Source of the DNA: an uncultured Gammaproteobacteria bacterium
Lineage (GTDB): Bacteria; Pseudomonadota; Gammaproteobacteria; Pseudomonadales; Pseudohongiellaceae
Assembly (NCBI GenBank): GCA_913060975.1
Contig: CAJXVC010000010.1
Coordinates: 90,909-154,908, forward strand
Reading direction: 5' to 3'
Length of the DNA: 64,000 nt
Under the pieces are notes generated by a model that had not been told where the DNA came from, did not search any database, and saw only the letters and a list, made by a program, of their open reading frames with translations. Shown here in pieces: positions 36,517-44,552 of this stretch. Within the stretch, counting starts at the first letter, position 1. The number at the start of each line of letters is the position of its first letter. The position numbers and the translations under genes were made by a program.

Positions 36517-37666
36517 GACTTAACTCGGTAAATAATTCCAGCCAGCCAGTGATTGCCTGTTCGTGAACTTGTAAAGCGGTCTCGCGCGCGTGGCGCATTT
36601 TTTTATCTCTTTGTCGAGTATCCAGACCAGCAATGCGCTGAATTGCTTCAGCCACGGACTCTTCATCGCTGAATTGATACAGACCCTCGTTGAGGGATTG
36701 CCAGCTCAGAATGCCGCAATGACTCGAAACCAGAACCAGACGCTGTCGGACCATTGCCTCCAGCGCAATGGTGCCAAATGCCTCCAGATGCGAGGGTAAA
36801 ACCAGCAGGTCATGACTATCGATACTGTTGACTATTTCGTTGCGGGGTAAATGCCCCAGAAACTGCAAGTTAGGCAGGGTGGCGGCGTGTTGTTCGATGT
36901 CTGCACGCAGTGGGCCATCTCCAGCAATGGTGAATTCCAGATCGGGTAACTGTGTTGCACAATCGATAAAGCCTTCAATATTTTTCTCGGGCGCAAGGCG
37001 CCCGGCATAGAGTACTTTCTTGAGCTCCTGGCGGGGCAAGCAGATGGGTGTGTCGACAAACAGTTTGTCCAATGGCGTACCCATTAGCGTCACCGGCGTA
37101 GCAGATAGATTGGCTGCCGAATCAATCATACTGTTGCTGTTGACGACAACTCTTTCCGAATTGCGGAAAATAATACGGTTCTGCAGTTCCATATAGCTGC
37201 GTGTAACACCACCGAGCACCCGGCCCCAGTACATGCCACACAAGTCTTCGATTAGCGTATGAAAGCCGGCAACGAGCTGTGCATTCAGGCGCCGGGCCGC
37301 ATACACGGCAAACAAGCCAAATGGGCCATTGGTTGCAGCGACGATTACGTGTGGTTGCAAAGCCTTGAGGCGGGCGTTGAGTCCGGGCGCGTGAGGAAAA
37401 ATTACTTGTTGAGTAGAGTCGCCAGGCATGGGGAAGCGAAAGCGCGTATAAAGCTCGCCGTCTTCCGGGTTTGGCGTGAGATACTCAACCTGTGCGACAT
37501 GGCGCTGCAGATGACTGACAAGATCACGGTAGTAGGCATCAACGCCGTTGCGGTCTTTCAGAGAGTCAGACAATACAGCGATGCGCAGTTCTTTTTGCGG
37601 TACACGCCTGACTTTTCCCGCCGCCAGTGGTTCGTTGGATTCCTGTAAAGAGCTTTGCTCAGTCAT
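36506..37666 (-). CDS. Glycosyltransferase family 4
   Basis: 386 residues from ATG 37666, which overlaps the sulfotransferase stop (ATGACTGA). It is a GT-B retaining enzyme: the N-terminal acceptor domain contains DRNGVDAYYRDLVSHL and AGFHTLIEDLCGMYW. The C-terminal donor domain has YAGRLAPEKNIEGFI, FTIAGDGPLR and the E-x7-E nucleotide-sugar motif in EAFGTIALEAM. It resembles GDP-mannose or UDP-sugar glycolipid transferases such as MgtA/PimB-like and SqdX-like proteins. No membrane helix, so it is cytoplasmic or peripheral. It sits between a PAPS-type sulfotransferase and a deacetylase. Confidence 0.92.
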   Translation of the reverse strand: MTEQSSLQESNEPLAAGKVRRVPQKELRIAVLSDSLKDRNGVDAYYRDLVSHLQRHVAQVEYLTPNPEDGELYTRFRFPMPGDSTQQVIFPHAPGLNARLKALQPHVIVAATNGPFGLFAVYAARRLNAQLVAGFHTLIEDLCGMYWGRVLGGVTRSYMELQNRIIFRNSERVVVNSNSMIDSAANLSATPVTLMGTPLDKLFVDTPICLPRQELKKVLYAGRLAPEKNIEGFIDCATQLPDLEFTIAGDGPLRADIEQHAATLPNLQFLGHLPRNEIVNSIDSHDLLVLPSHLEAFGTIALEAMVRQRLVLVSSHCGILSWQSLNEGLYQFSDEESVAEAIQRIAGLDTRQRDKKMRHARETALQVHEQAITGWLELFTELSRAH

Positions 37667-38858
37667 GAGTTTGCGTTTCGTTTTGACGAGTGTTTGTAAT
37701 TGAATCGGCAGAAGTGTTGCCGGCCTCAGGCGCTTCGTAGTACCAAGGGAAACGCGAGTGATAGTAGTCGACTTGCGCGGCAACTCCTGGCTGAATCGCT
37801 TGCGTCTGAGTCCTGTATTGACTTGCTTGCTGCTTCAAGTCTACCAGTTTCTCGGCATATTCCGGGGTGATTTCGTCGCCAAAACCTGCATAGATTGACG
37901 CAATTACGCCACTCACATCAGTCTTTAGCTCGGCCATATGGATGATCGGTGCCGGAACCGGAAATTCTCTAAGCAAGTGCTGATAGTACTTCTGCATCAT
38001 GCCGACCAACATATCTGGCATGCGACCCTTTGACAGATCCAGTTGAAAGAATCTGGCGCCACCTTCCAAAGAGCCTAACAAAGAGGGAATTGCTTTGTGC
38101 GGTTCGCGCATGCAAATGATAAAACGCGCGTCAGGAAAGGTCTCATGCAACGCCTTGGGCCAGGATGCGAAGGCAGCATTTTTCGATAAATAACAGCGTC
38201 CCTTGCCGTGAACATACAGATGCTTCTGCAAGGATGCCCGATAGAATGACATGATGCGTTGCTTGCTTTTCTGGTCCGCCTGCCAGTCGAATCTTGCCAA
38301 ATTCCATATGTGGCTCGATTCAGGAAACGGCAGGAACAGGATGAAACAGGAAAGAATGGGAAGCAGTAACAGGTAATCTTCTTCAGCTGCTTCCAGTGCG
38401 ACATCATGCACGCCTTCCAGACCTTTGAATAGTTTCGTCTCGAGCCAACGCACGATACGCGCCAGAGGACTGCCAATCAGTCGGTCAATACCCGCAACGA
38501 AGAGCACGATTTTGCGCTGCAGGATAGAAGGGGCGAGAAAAACTTCCCAGGTACTGACAGATGAGTAGCGCCGTGAGTCTTCGGCCATGGTGCGATGCAG
38601 AAAAGTGGTACCACTGCGTGGCACGCCGAGAATAAACACGGGCTTTTCAATAATCTGCTGGCGATAACCGCGAAAGAAGATTTCGTCGAGAAACAAGCAT
38701 AACCAGTGGAAAAGCAAAATCGGGGTGAATGCCAGATACAGCAGGATGCGTACAAGCCTGCCGCCAAGCGTGAGGTTCCCGATATCCTCCCGGCGCTTCA
38801 GTGATTGCAGGCAGAGTTGGCAGTATAGCTTGAGGGAGTGGAGAAAAGTCGCAAGCAT
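37659..38858 (-). CDS. PAPS-dependent sulfotransferase family protein, membrane-associated
   Basis: 399 residues. The 5'-phosphosulfate loop is FILGVPRSGTTFLHRTM and the 3'-phosphate site is FIICMREPHKAIPSLLGSL (Arg and Ser). A hydrophobic stretch RILLYLAFTPILLFHWLCLFLD precedes the loop, so the protein is probably membrane-attached. A second hydrophobic patch (EDYLLLLPILSCFILFLPF) lies mid-protein. It transfers sulfate from PAPS to an acceptor, most likely a lipid or glycan made by the following GT4 enzyme. First gene of the operon; the ribosome-binding site is weak. Confidence 0.9.
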   Translation of the reverse strand: MLATFLHSLKLYCQLCLQSLKRREDIGNLTLGGRLVRILLYLAFTPILLFHWLCLFLDEIFFRGYRQQIIEKPVFILGVPRSGTTFLHRTMAEDSRRYSSVSTWEVFLAPSILQRKIVLFVAGIDRLIGSPLARIVRWLETKLFKGLEGVHDVALEAAEEDYLLLLPILSCFILFLPFPESSHIWNLARFDWQADQKSKQRIMSFYRASLQKHLYVHGKGRCYLSKNAAFASWPKALHETFPDARFIICMREPHKAIPSLLGSLEGGARFFQLDLSKGRMPDMLVGMMQKYYQHLLREFPVPAPIIHMAELKTDVSGVIASIYAGFGDEITPEYAEKLVDLKQQASQYRTQTQAIQPGVAAQVDYYHSRFPWYYEAPEAGNTSADSITNTRQNETQTHD

Positions 38859-38870
38859 GGATGCGCAATG

Positions 38871-38901
38871 TATGTCAGTGATAAGTCATCCGTATGACAT
38901 A
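38871..38901. promoter_or_regulatory. Inverted repeat upstream of the sulfotransferase operon
   Basis: TATGTCA (38871-38877) and TGACATA (38895-38901) form an inverted repeat with 17 bases between arms, 12 bases before the operon's first ATG. Possible operator; no regulator gene is adjacent. Confidence 0.3.
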
Positions 38902-38945
38902 GCCGTGTTTAATGTGTGCTGCGCTGCCATTTCGGAGATCTGTGC

Positions 38946-39347
38946 TCAATAGTTGTTCAATAATTCCACCCAGTTACCATCAGGGTCGGCAACGATGGCA
39001 ATATCCACGCCGGACCGAATCGTTTTTTGTGGCACCACGACCTTGTGGCCGGCTTGCTCGACATTATTGAGCGCAGCTTGCAGGTCGGTTACATGTAACG
39101 TCCAGTAGCGGTAGCCAGTTGCACCGCGGATACCGCCCGGAACAGCAGATGTTTGCGGCGCTGGGTCTGTGGCGATTACCTTGACAATACTGTCGCCAAC
39201 TTTGAAACGGTGCATGACACCGCCACCGGGCATATCGATGACGGCTTCAATTGGCAGGGCCAGCACGTCAGTGTAGAACGCCAGCATGGCCTCCAGGTTA
39301 TTGGTCACTATGCCAATATCAATAGCAGCCTTTTGTATTTCTGACAT
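38946..39347 (-). CDS. VOC (glyoxalase/dioxygenase) family protein
   Basis: 133 residues made of two beta-alpha-beta-beta-beta modules: DIGIVTNNLEAMLAFYTDVLALPI and YWTLHVTDLQAALNNVEQAGHKV, ending ADPDGNWVELLNNY with the metal-ligand Glu. His in VMHRF and YWTLHV are further candidate ligands. It is a member of the vicinal-oxygen-chelate superfamily; the reaction cannot be set. It lies 35 bases downstream of the aldehyde dehydrogenase in the same operon, with GGAG ahead of the ATG. Confidence 0.88.
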   Translation of the reverse strand: MSEIQKAAIDIGIVTNNLEAMLAFYTDVLALPIEAVIDMPGGGVMHRFKVGDSIVKVIATDPAPQTSAVPGGIRGATGYRYWTLHVTDLQAALNNVEQAGHKVVVPQKTIRSGVDIAIVADPDGNWVELLNNY

Positions 39348-39382
39348 GGCTCAGACTCCGGAGAATATTGTCAGTGCTGATT

Positions 39383-40810
39383 TCAGGCAGCGCCAAGCAT
39401 GGATTTGACCTCGAGAAACTCTTCAAAGCCTTCGATGCCCCATTCGCGGCCATTGCCAGATTGCTTGTAGCCACCAAAGGGGGCCGCAAAGTCAGGGCCA
39501 GCGCCGTTAATATGGACCATGCCGGTGCGCAGTTGGCGGGCTATTTGCTGCGCGTGTGCGGGTTCTCCAGACACATAGCCGGACAAGCCGTATTCAGTTT
39601 CATTGGCGAGTCGTACTGCGTCGGCATCGTCATCGTAGCCAATAATGCACAGTACTGGTCCAAAGATTTCTTCTCGGGCTATGGTCATGTCATTGGTGAC
39701 ATTGGCAAACACCGTAGGCTTGACGAAATAGCCTTTGCCAATCCCCTCTGGGCGCCCGGCGCCGCCGATAATCAATTCCGCACCTTCAGCAATTCCTGCA
39801 TTAATCAGGTCCTGAATCTTGTCGAATTGCGTTTCGCTCACAACAGGCCCCAGTCGCGTTGATTCGTCCATTGGGTCGCCTACTATTGCCTTGGCACCTG
39901 CTGCTTTAACGACTTCGATTGCTTCCGCCATCCGTTCTTTGGGGATAAGCATGCGTGTTGGTGCATTACAGGACTGGCCACTGTTGGCGAAGCAGGCAGT
40001 GATGCCGCCAGCTACCGCTTTGGCAAAATCCGGCGCATCATCGAGAATAATATTGGCTGATTTGCCGCCCAGTTCCTGGGTGACCCGTTTGATTGAATCG
40101 GCTGCGGCTTTGGCGACCTCGCGGCCGGCGCGAGTAGAGCCAGTAAAGGACACCAGATCGATGTCCGGATGGCGTGCGATTGCAGCACCCACCGTCGGAC
40201 CGTCGCCATTAACGAGGTTAAAGACACCTGCTGGCAATCCGGATTCGGCGATAATCTCGGCCAAAATACAGGCACTTACGGGTGACAGTTCGCTAGGTTT
40301 GAGGACGATAGTGCAACCGGCGGCAATGGCTGGGGCAACTTTGCAGGCAACCTGATTCAGAGGCCAGTTCCAGGGGGTGATGAAACCGCACACACCAGCC
40401 GGTTCTTTGACGATCTTCGAAGTGCCACGTACTTCTTCAAAGGAATAGTTGGCCAGAATTTTTGACGCGGTTATAAAGTGCGCCATACCCGCGCCGACTT
40501 GTGCCGCTTTGGCGAAGCTTAGCGGTGCTCCCATTTCATTGGAGATTGCAGTGGCTAATTCCTCGCTGCGGGCTTTGAGGCCATTGATGATGTTGCCCAG
40601 AACTTGTTGGCGCTGTTCAATGCTTGAATTCGACCATGCCGGAAACGCCTCTGTTGCCGCCTTTACGGCCGCATCAACATCAGCGTCAGCTCCAAGGCTA
40701 ATGGTAGCGAAGACTTCTTCAGTGGCGGGATTAATCACGTCCAGTGATTGAGAACTACTCGGCGCAACCCACTCGCCACCGATGAAGAATTTATTGTAGG
40801 CTGATGTCAT
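39383..40810 (-). CDS. NAD(P)-dependent aldehyde dehydrogenase
   Basis: 475 residues from ATG 40810, after AGGAG. Catalytic Cys in FANSGQSCNAPTR, general base Glu in TQELGGKSANI, oxyanion Asn in ITPWNWPL, and the cofactor site VSFTGSTRAGREVA. EIFGPVLCIIGY and GGYKQSGNGRE are family signatures. It oxidises an aldehyde to the acid. The N-terminal FFIGGEWVAPSSSQSLDVINPATEE is typical of the betaine-aldehyde/phenylacetaldehyde group, but the substrate is open. An 18-base palindrome sits 33 bases upstream of the start. Confidence 0.94.
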   Translation of the reverse strand: MTSAYNKFFIGGEWVAPSSSQSLDVINPATEEVFATISLGADADVDAAVKAATEAFPAWSNSSIEQRQQVLGNIINGLKARSEELATAISNEMGAPLSFAKAAQVGAGMAHFITASKILANYSFEEVRGTSKIVKEPAGVCGFITPWNWPLNQVACKVAPAIAAGCTIVLKPSELSPVSACILAEIIAESGLPAGVFNLVNGDGPTVGAAIARHPDIDLVSFTGSTRAGREVAKAAADSIKRVTQELGGKSANIILDDAPDFAKAVAGGITACFANSGQSCNAPTRMLIPKERMAEAIEVVKAAGAKAIVGDPMDESTRLGPVVSETQFDKIQDLINAGIAEGAELIIGGAGRPEGIGKGYFVKPTVFANVTNDMTIAREEIFGPVLCIIGYDDDADAVRLANETEYGLSGYVSGEPAHAQQIARQLRTGMVHINGAGPDFAAPFGGYKQSGNGREWGIEGFEEFLEVKSMLGAA

Positions 40811-41187
40811 CACATTGCTCCTATTGCCTGAAGTCGGAATTCCATGCTTTGTGCAAAGCATTCTCCTACGAGGGCCTGCCATGAATTCGTTGTGGTAGAC
40901 GCGTTCATCGCAAGACGCTCACCAGATGATCGCATCGATCGTCACGGCGTTCTTGAAATTGTAGGTTCGGGCCCGTACCAGTCGGGATAACATGGCAATG
41001 GCTCTGCATTCAAGAGGGCAAGATACGCCTCTGGTTGCGCTTTAGGATATCTCCCAAAGCGCTCCAAACAGGAAAAAGCACATAATCGCTGATTGCGCAC
41101 CGTTCCGGGTGTATCCACCTGAATGGGTCAGTTAGTATAGTTACTACAGTTAGTATAACGACAAACCCGAATCTGAAGAAGTCATCC
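40811..41187. other. Divergent intergenic region, 377 bases
   Basis: Holds the palindrome at 40844-40861 and, near the other end, an 11-base direct repeat CAGTTAGTATA (41131-41141 and 41149-41159) spaced 18 bases. The second copy runs into TATAAC, a possible -10 box for the plus-strand gene at 41188. No ORF is supported between them. Confidence 0.45.
40844..40861. promoter_or_regulatory. Palindromic operator candidate upstream of the aldehyde dehydrogenase
   Basis: ATGCTTTG-TG-CAAAGCAT: two perfect 8-base arms with a 2-base centre, 33 bases before the ATG. Size and symmetry fit a dimeric repressor such as a TetR or GntR type protein. Confidence 0.4.
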
Positions 41188-42006
41188 ATGTTGAGTACCA
41201 TCCCTAGAGCTCTGGGCCGTTTGCTGGCTTCCTATTTGAGCAAGTCCCTGCCGGGCTATCAGCGTCTCGATACTGTCTCCATCGAAAAAATCGCTGAAGT
41301 CTTGCAGACCGGCGATATTATTCTGGTGGAGGGCAATACGCGCATCAGTATCGCTATCAAGTACTTGACCCAATCGTCCTGGTCCCATGCGGCGCTCTAT
41401 GTTGGTGAAACAGGCTCGCCCACCAGTGCCATGACAATACTGGAAGCGGATCTGCAAGATGGTGTGCGATTGATCAATCTGGATCACTATGCGAATTTCA
41501 ATTTACGTATCTGTCGACCAGTTTCCCTGACTGATGATGAAATCAAGGCATTGATTGAGTTTGCCAAGTCCCGGCTGGGCCACCATTACGATTTAAAGAA
41601 TGTTTTTGATCTGGTGCGTTATCTGATTCAGAAACCGGCGATTCCCAATCGCTATCGACGTGCCATGCTTGGTCTGGGTAGTGGCGAGCCGACACGGGCG
41701 ATTTGTTCTACTTTGATCGCGGAAGCCTTTCAGTCGGTGGATTATCCGATCTTGCCACTGCCGAGAAAAGTGCGGGCAAATGAAGATGTGGCCAGTAGTG
41801 TGCAGGATGCGCAGGGCAAGAATGATGTTGGCGATGCCGGCGAAGTCCCTGAATTCTATAAGCGCCATTTCACACACTTTACGCCACGAGATTTTGATTT
41901 GTCGCCTTATTTCAAGATCATCAAACCAACTATCGAAGCAGGTTTTGATTTTCATAATCTGCAGTGGCGGGATGTGGAAGATATTACGGGTCCGAAAGAC
42001 CAGTAA
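41188..42006 (+). CDS. YiiX/YebB-like NlpC/P60-superfamily cysteine hydrolase
   Basis: 272 residues. It has the permuted papain-like fold: TGDIILVEGNTRISIAIKYL, then WSHAALYVGET with the catalytic His, EADLQDGVRLINL, and the nucleophile Cys in AICSTLIAEAFQ. LGHHYDLKNVFDLVRYL is the helix typical of YiiX-type proteins. These enzymes cleave amide or thioester bonds, and some act on lipids; targets of this branch are mostly unknown. No signal peptide. Alone on the plus strand between minus-strand operons. Confidence 0.85.
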   Translation: MLSTIPRALGRLLASYLSKSLPGYQRLDTVSIEKIAEVLQTGDIILVEGNTRISIAIKYLTQSSWSHAALYVGETGSPTSAMTILEADLQDGVRLINLDHYANFNLRICRPVSLTDDEIKALIEFAKSRLGHHYDLKNVFDLVRYLIQKPAIPNRYRRAMLGLGSGEPTRAICSTLIAEAFQSVDYPILPLPRKVRANEDVASSVQDAQGKNDVGDAGEVPEFYKRHFTHFTPRDFDLSPYFKIIKPTIEAGFDFHNLQWRDVEDITGPKDQ

Positions 42007-42014
42007 CGCTAGTA

Positions 42015-43085
42015 CTAAATAATGCCCATTAGCACTTCCATGGCAGTCTGGAACTGGGGGTCGACACGCCCAGGCTGTGTGTAGGGGTAGGGAACCGGCC
42101 GCTCGGGCTGATGGCCATTGCCTTCGAACTGCTGGCCATCCAGGATGGTTTCCAGCGCTGGCTGATAACGTAAGCTCTCGGCAGTTTCGCTGCCGCTTTC
42201 ACCCTGACCTTGCTGCTGGTACTGGCCAATCTTGCCTGCCGTGCCCTGACCAATCGTGACCACGCGGGAGAGTTTGTCCAGCTGATAGGCGAGCAGTTCG
42301 GCGCCAGCTTCTGTCTGTTCGTTGATAAGCAGAGCGATGGGTTGGCGATAGTTGGCCAGCGGGGCAAGCGGATACCCTTCGTGCTGCAACTGATCAGTCG
42401 CGCTGCCGCGCACGGTGAACAGATTGGCAGTGCCACGATAGATTAATTGCAATTGGGCGCTGTCCAGGAAGCCATAGGCATCGCGCAGGTCAATGATGAT
42501 GCCGTCGCAGTGACTGAGTTCAGAAATCAGTCGGTGCAGGGCAATCAAGTCGTTACTATTGCGCGAGACACTCCAGAAGCGAACATAGCCGACAATCTTG
42601 TTGCCCGATGGAAACTGCTGAATGCTGTTAAGTGAAGCTGAGCGCAGACTGTCATACAGGGATTCGAAGACCGGTGTGGCCTCGGCTGTCATTTGCTGCG
42701 TACCGCGAGTAAAACCAATACTCACTGGTGTTGGGTTGGCGGTAAAAGAGGCCGGTGAGCGGGATTGATCATTCAGAGAATAGACCGGATGAAAAGCTTC
42801 GCCATTGATAGTGTTGATCACATCGCCGCGCAGTATGCCCGCTGCTTGTGCTGGATAGCCATCGAGTGCGGCGGTCACTAAAAAGCCATCGGCATGGGCA
42901 GACACGCGCATACCAAGATGATTGAGGGGCTGTCTATCATGCTCAGCGACCGCCCAAAAAGGCTGGTACAGGTAATACTCGCTATCCGCAGGCGTGAGCT
43001 GCTGGCCACTGACGAATGGTGCTTGCATCAGCGCAAAGCACATCAGCAGAATATCGAGGCTGCGACGAATTGCGGGGCGCATCAT
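42015..43085 (-). CDS. Exported S41-like (PDZ plus tail-specific protease fold) protein, catalytic Ser missing
   Basis: 356 residues. A signal peptide (SLDILLMCFALMQAPFVSGQ) is followed by a PDZ-like domain (HLGMRVSAHADGFLV, GILRGDVINTINGE) and an S41 core (IVGYVRFWSVSR, GIIIDLRDAYG). The segment that normally holds the catalytic Ser (T-A-S-A-x-E) reads T-E-A-G-A-E at residues 258-263, so Ser is Ala. The Lys of the dyad survives in GTAGKIG (Lys285). It may be a non-catalytic binding or scaffold protein in the periplasm. It starts two bases after the GST stop, so both are in one operon. Confidence 0.8.
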   Translation of the reverse strand: MMRPAIRRSLDILLMCFALMQAPFVSGQQLTPADSEYYLYQPFWAVAEHDRQPLNHLGMRVSAHADGFLVTAALDGYPAQAAGILRGDVINTINGEAFHPVYSLNDQSRSPASFTANPTPVSIGFTRGTQQMTAEATPVFESLYDSLRSASLNSIQQFPSGNKIVGYVRFWSVSRNSNDLIALHRLISELSHCDGIIIDLRDAYGFLDSAQLQLIYRGTANLFTVRGSATDQLQHEGYPLAPLANYRQPIALLINEQTEAGAELLAYQLDKLSRVVTIGQGTAGKIGQYQQQGQGESGSETAESLRYQPALETILDGQQFEGNGHQPERPVPYPYTQPGRVDPQFQTAMEVLMGII

Positions 43086-43087
43086 GC

Positions 43088-43714
43088 TCAGGCTCCAATG
43101 ACTTCCAGTGCACGTTGCGCCGCCGGGCGTTGATAGTGTCGATCACGCAAATCGCGGTATTTTTGCGGCACATCGAATTCGAAACGGATTGCCCAATTGA
43201 AAGTTTGTGCCAGTAAAATGTCCACGAGAGAAAATTGATTGCCAATAGCGTACTCGCTGTCGGGCAGTAAATGGTCGAGAGTTTTCACTGCCTTGGCAAA
43301 TTCAAAGTTGGCGGTTTCCAGCATTTGCGGAATCCTGACTTCTTCAGGCAATGCGAAACGATGTTTGCCATTGCTCCACAAAGGTTGTTCCAACTCGGCC
43401 ATGATGAAAATAACCAGCTCATCCAGTTTTGCATAGACGTCCATGCTGGCATTGGGTAGCAAGCCTGATTCTGGGGCGCAGCGAGCAATGTAATAAAGAA
43501 TTGCGGCGCTCTCGGTTAGTACCAGATCGCCGTTGACGAGGGTCGGCACTTTGCCCTGCGTGTTCAGGGCAAGATAATCAGGGTTTTGCCCCGAGTTGGC
43601 TTGTTCGGCCGGCGCGCGTATATCCAACGCAATATAGTCATACGCAAGACCGCTTTCTTCCAGTGCCCAGAGGCAGCGGAAAGAGCGGGAAGGTCCCATG
43701 CCATACAGTTTCAT
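43088..43714 (-). CDS. Glutathione S-transferase
   Basis: 208 residues. The N-terminal thioredoxin-like domain is MKLYGMGPSRSFRCLWALEESGLAY, with TQGKVPTLVNGDLVLTESAAILYYIA containing the cis-Pro and the Glu-Ser pair that bind glutathione. The C-terminal helical domain has YAIGNQFSLVDILLAQTF (N-capping box). It conjugates or reduces electrophiles with glutathione in the cytoplasm. It is followed with almost no gap by the S41-like gene. Confidence 0.93.
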   Translation of the reverse strand: MKLYGMGPSRSFRCLWALEESGLAYDYIALDIRAPAEQANSGQNPDYLALNTQGKVPTLVNGDLVLTESAAILYYIARCAPESGLLPNASMDVYAKLDELVIFIMAELEQPLWSNGKHRFALPEEVRIPQMLETANFEFAKAVKTLDHLLPDSEYAIGNQFSLVDILLAQTFNWAIRFEFDVPQKYRDLRDRHYQRPAAQRALEVIGA

Positions 43715-43730
43715 CGATGAATCCCCGAAA

Positions 43731-43767
43731 TTAAAAATGGCGCATCAGGTGTCCCCGATGCGCCATT
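43731..43767 (-). terminator. Rho-independent terminator, minus strand
   Basis: Perfect 11-bp stem AATGGCGCATC / GATGCGCCATT (43736-43746, 43757-43767) followed on the minus strand by TTTTTAATTT. It ends transcription of the secreted-protein gene at 43791-44444 just before the GST gene. Confidence 0.88.
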
Positions 43768-43790
43768 GGCATTGTAGCGATTGATTGATT

Positions 43791-44444
43791 TTAGTCTATA
43801 GCAAAACAGTAGTAGTAGCCGTTACCACCGGTGCCTACCAGATCGGCCTGGCTACAGCCACGCGATCCGTGAGCGCTGTTCCAGGAAGTCGGATTGGCGC
43901 CACCGCCAGTGCGGTCAAAGTGACCGACCTGCGCGGTACCGGAGCCATTGCTGGTCCAGTTATTACAGGTGTGATCGCTGCCATCTTCGATTTCGCGGCC
44001 ATCGACTGTAGAGCCGGTCAGAATGTCGTGTTGATTCGGGGTATCGCCACGACCATTCACAACATCGCCATTTTCTGTCAAGGCGGTTTGCTTGTTGAGG
44101 TTGTTGCCGGCGCTATGCAAGTCATTGATGCTGGAAGCGACTTCCACACCATTGACGTTATACCAGGGGCCGAAGCCGATGCGCGAGCGTGCATCAATGT
44201 CAGGTGAGTTGGCTGTCGCGTGGGCGCTCAGATAAGCGCGCCAGGTCTTGCCGCTGGAGCCGGCTGCCTCAGCCAGGGCTGCGCAGTGCGCGTCAGCGCC
44301 GCTCAGGCCGCCGAGATTGGCGCCATCGCCAGATCCCACGCTAGTGATGAAAAAACTCATCTCGTTCTGTTGTGAATTGACTGTCGTGAATGTCGCTGCC
44401 GCTGTGATCAGGGCCAGAGACGTGAACAGTGCTTTTTTCTTCAT
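43791..44444 (-). CDS. Secreted protein of unknown function (proteobacterial lectin-like family)
   Basis: 217 residues from ATG 44444, preceded by GAGGAG. Signal peptide KKKALFTSLALITAAATFTTVNS. The mature protein has the repeated Gly/Asn/Trp-rich pattern of an exported family seen in many Proteobacteria: FFITSVGSGDGANLGGLSGAD, TWRAYLSAHA, GPWYNVNGVEVA, DTPNQHDILTGS, TCNNWTSNGSG, TSWNSAHGSRGC and a Cys near the C-terminus (YYYCFAID). Such proteins are sometimes labelled lectin- or collagen-domain-like, but I cannot confirm a fold. Four Cys could form two disulfides. It lies 108 bases after the PQQ dehydrogenase and has its own terminator. Confidence 0.78.
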   Translation of the reverse strand: MKKKALFTSLALITAAATFTTVNSQQNEMSFFITSVGSGDGANLGGLSGADAHCAALAEAAGSSGKTWRAYLSAHATANSPDIDARSRIGFGPWYNVNGVEVASSINDLHSAGNNLNKQTALTENGDVVNGRGDTPNQHDILTGSTVDGREIEDGSDHTCNNWTSNGSGTAQVGHFDRTGGGANPTSWNSAHGSRGCSQADLVGTGGNGYYYCFAID

Positions 44445-44516
44445 CGATAAACTCCTCGAGTTGCAGATTGAATTGTTATTGTTATTGAAAAGCTTGGTGA
44501 AAATTGTCGGCGGCAC

Positions 44517-44543
44517 GGCCGAAACGTATGGCACGTTTCGGCC
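44517..44543 (-). other. Hairpin between the PQQ dehydrogenase and secreted-protein genes
   Basis: Perfect 10-bp stem GGCCGAAACG / CGTTTCGGCC with a 7-base loop just after the dehydrogenase stop. No T run on either side, so it is a weak terminator or an mRNA end-stabilising structure. Confidence 0.5.
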
Positions 44544-44552
44544 ATCGCCAAC

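Noticed and set aside
36590..37648. Plus-strand frames within the GT4 glycosyltransferase gene
   Set aside because: Antisense shadows; the minus-strand product has full GT4 motifs and operon overlaps.
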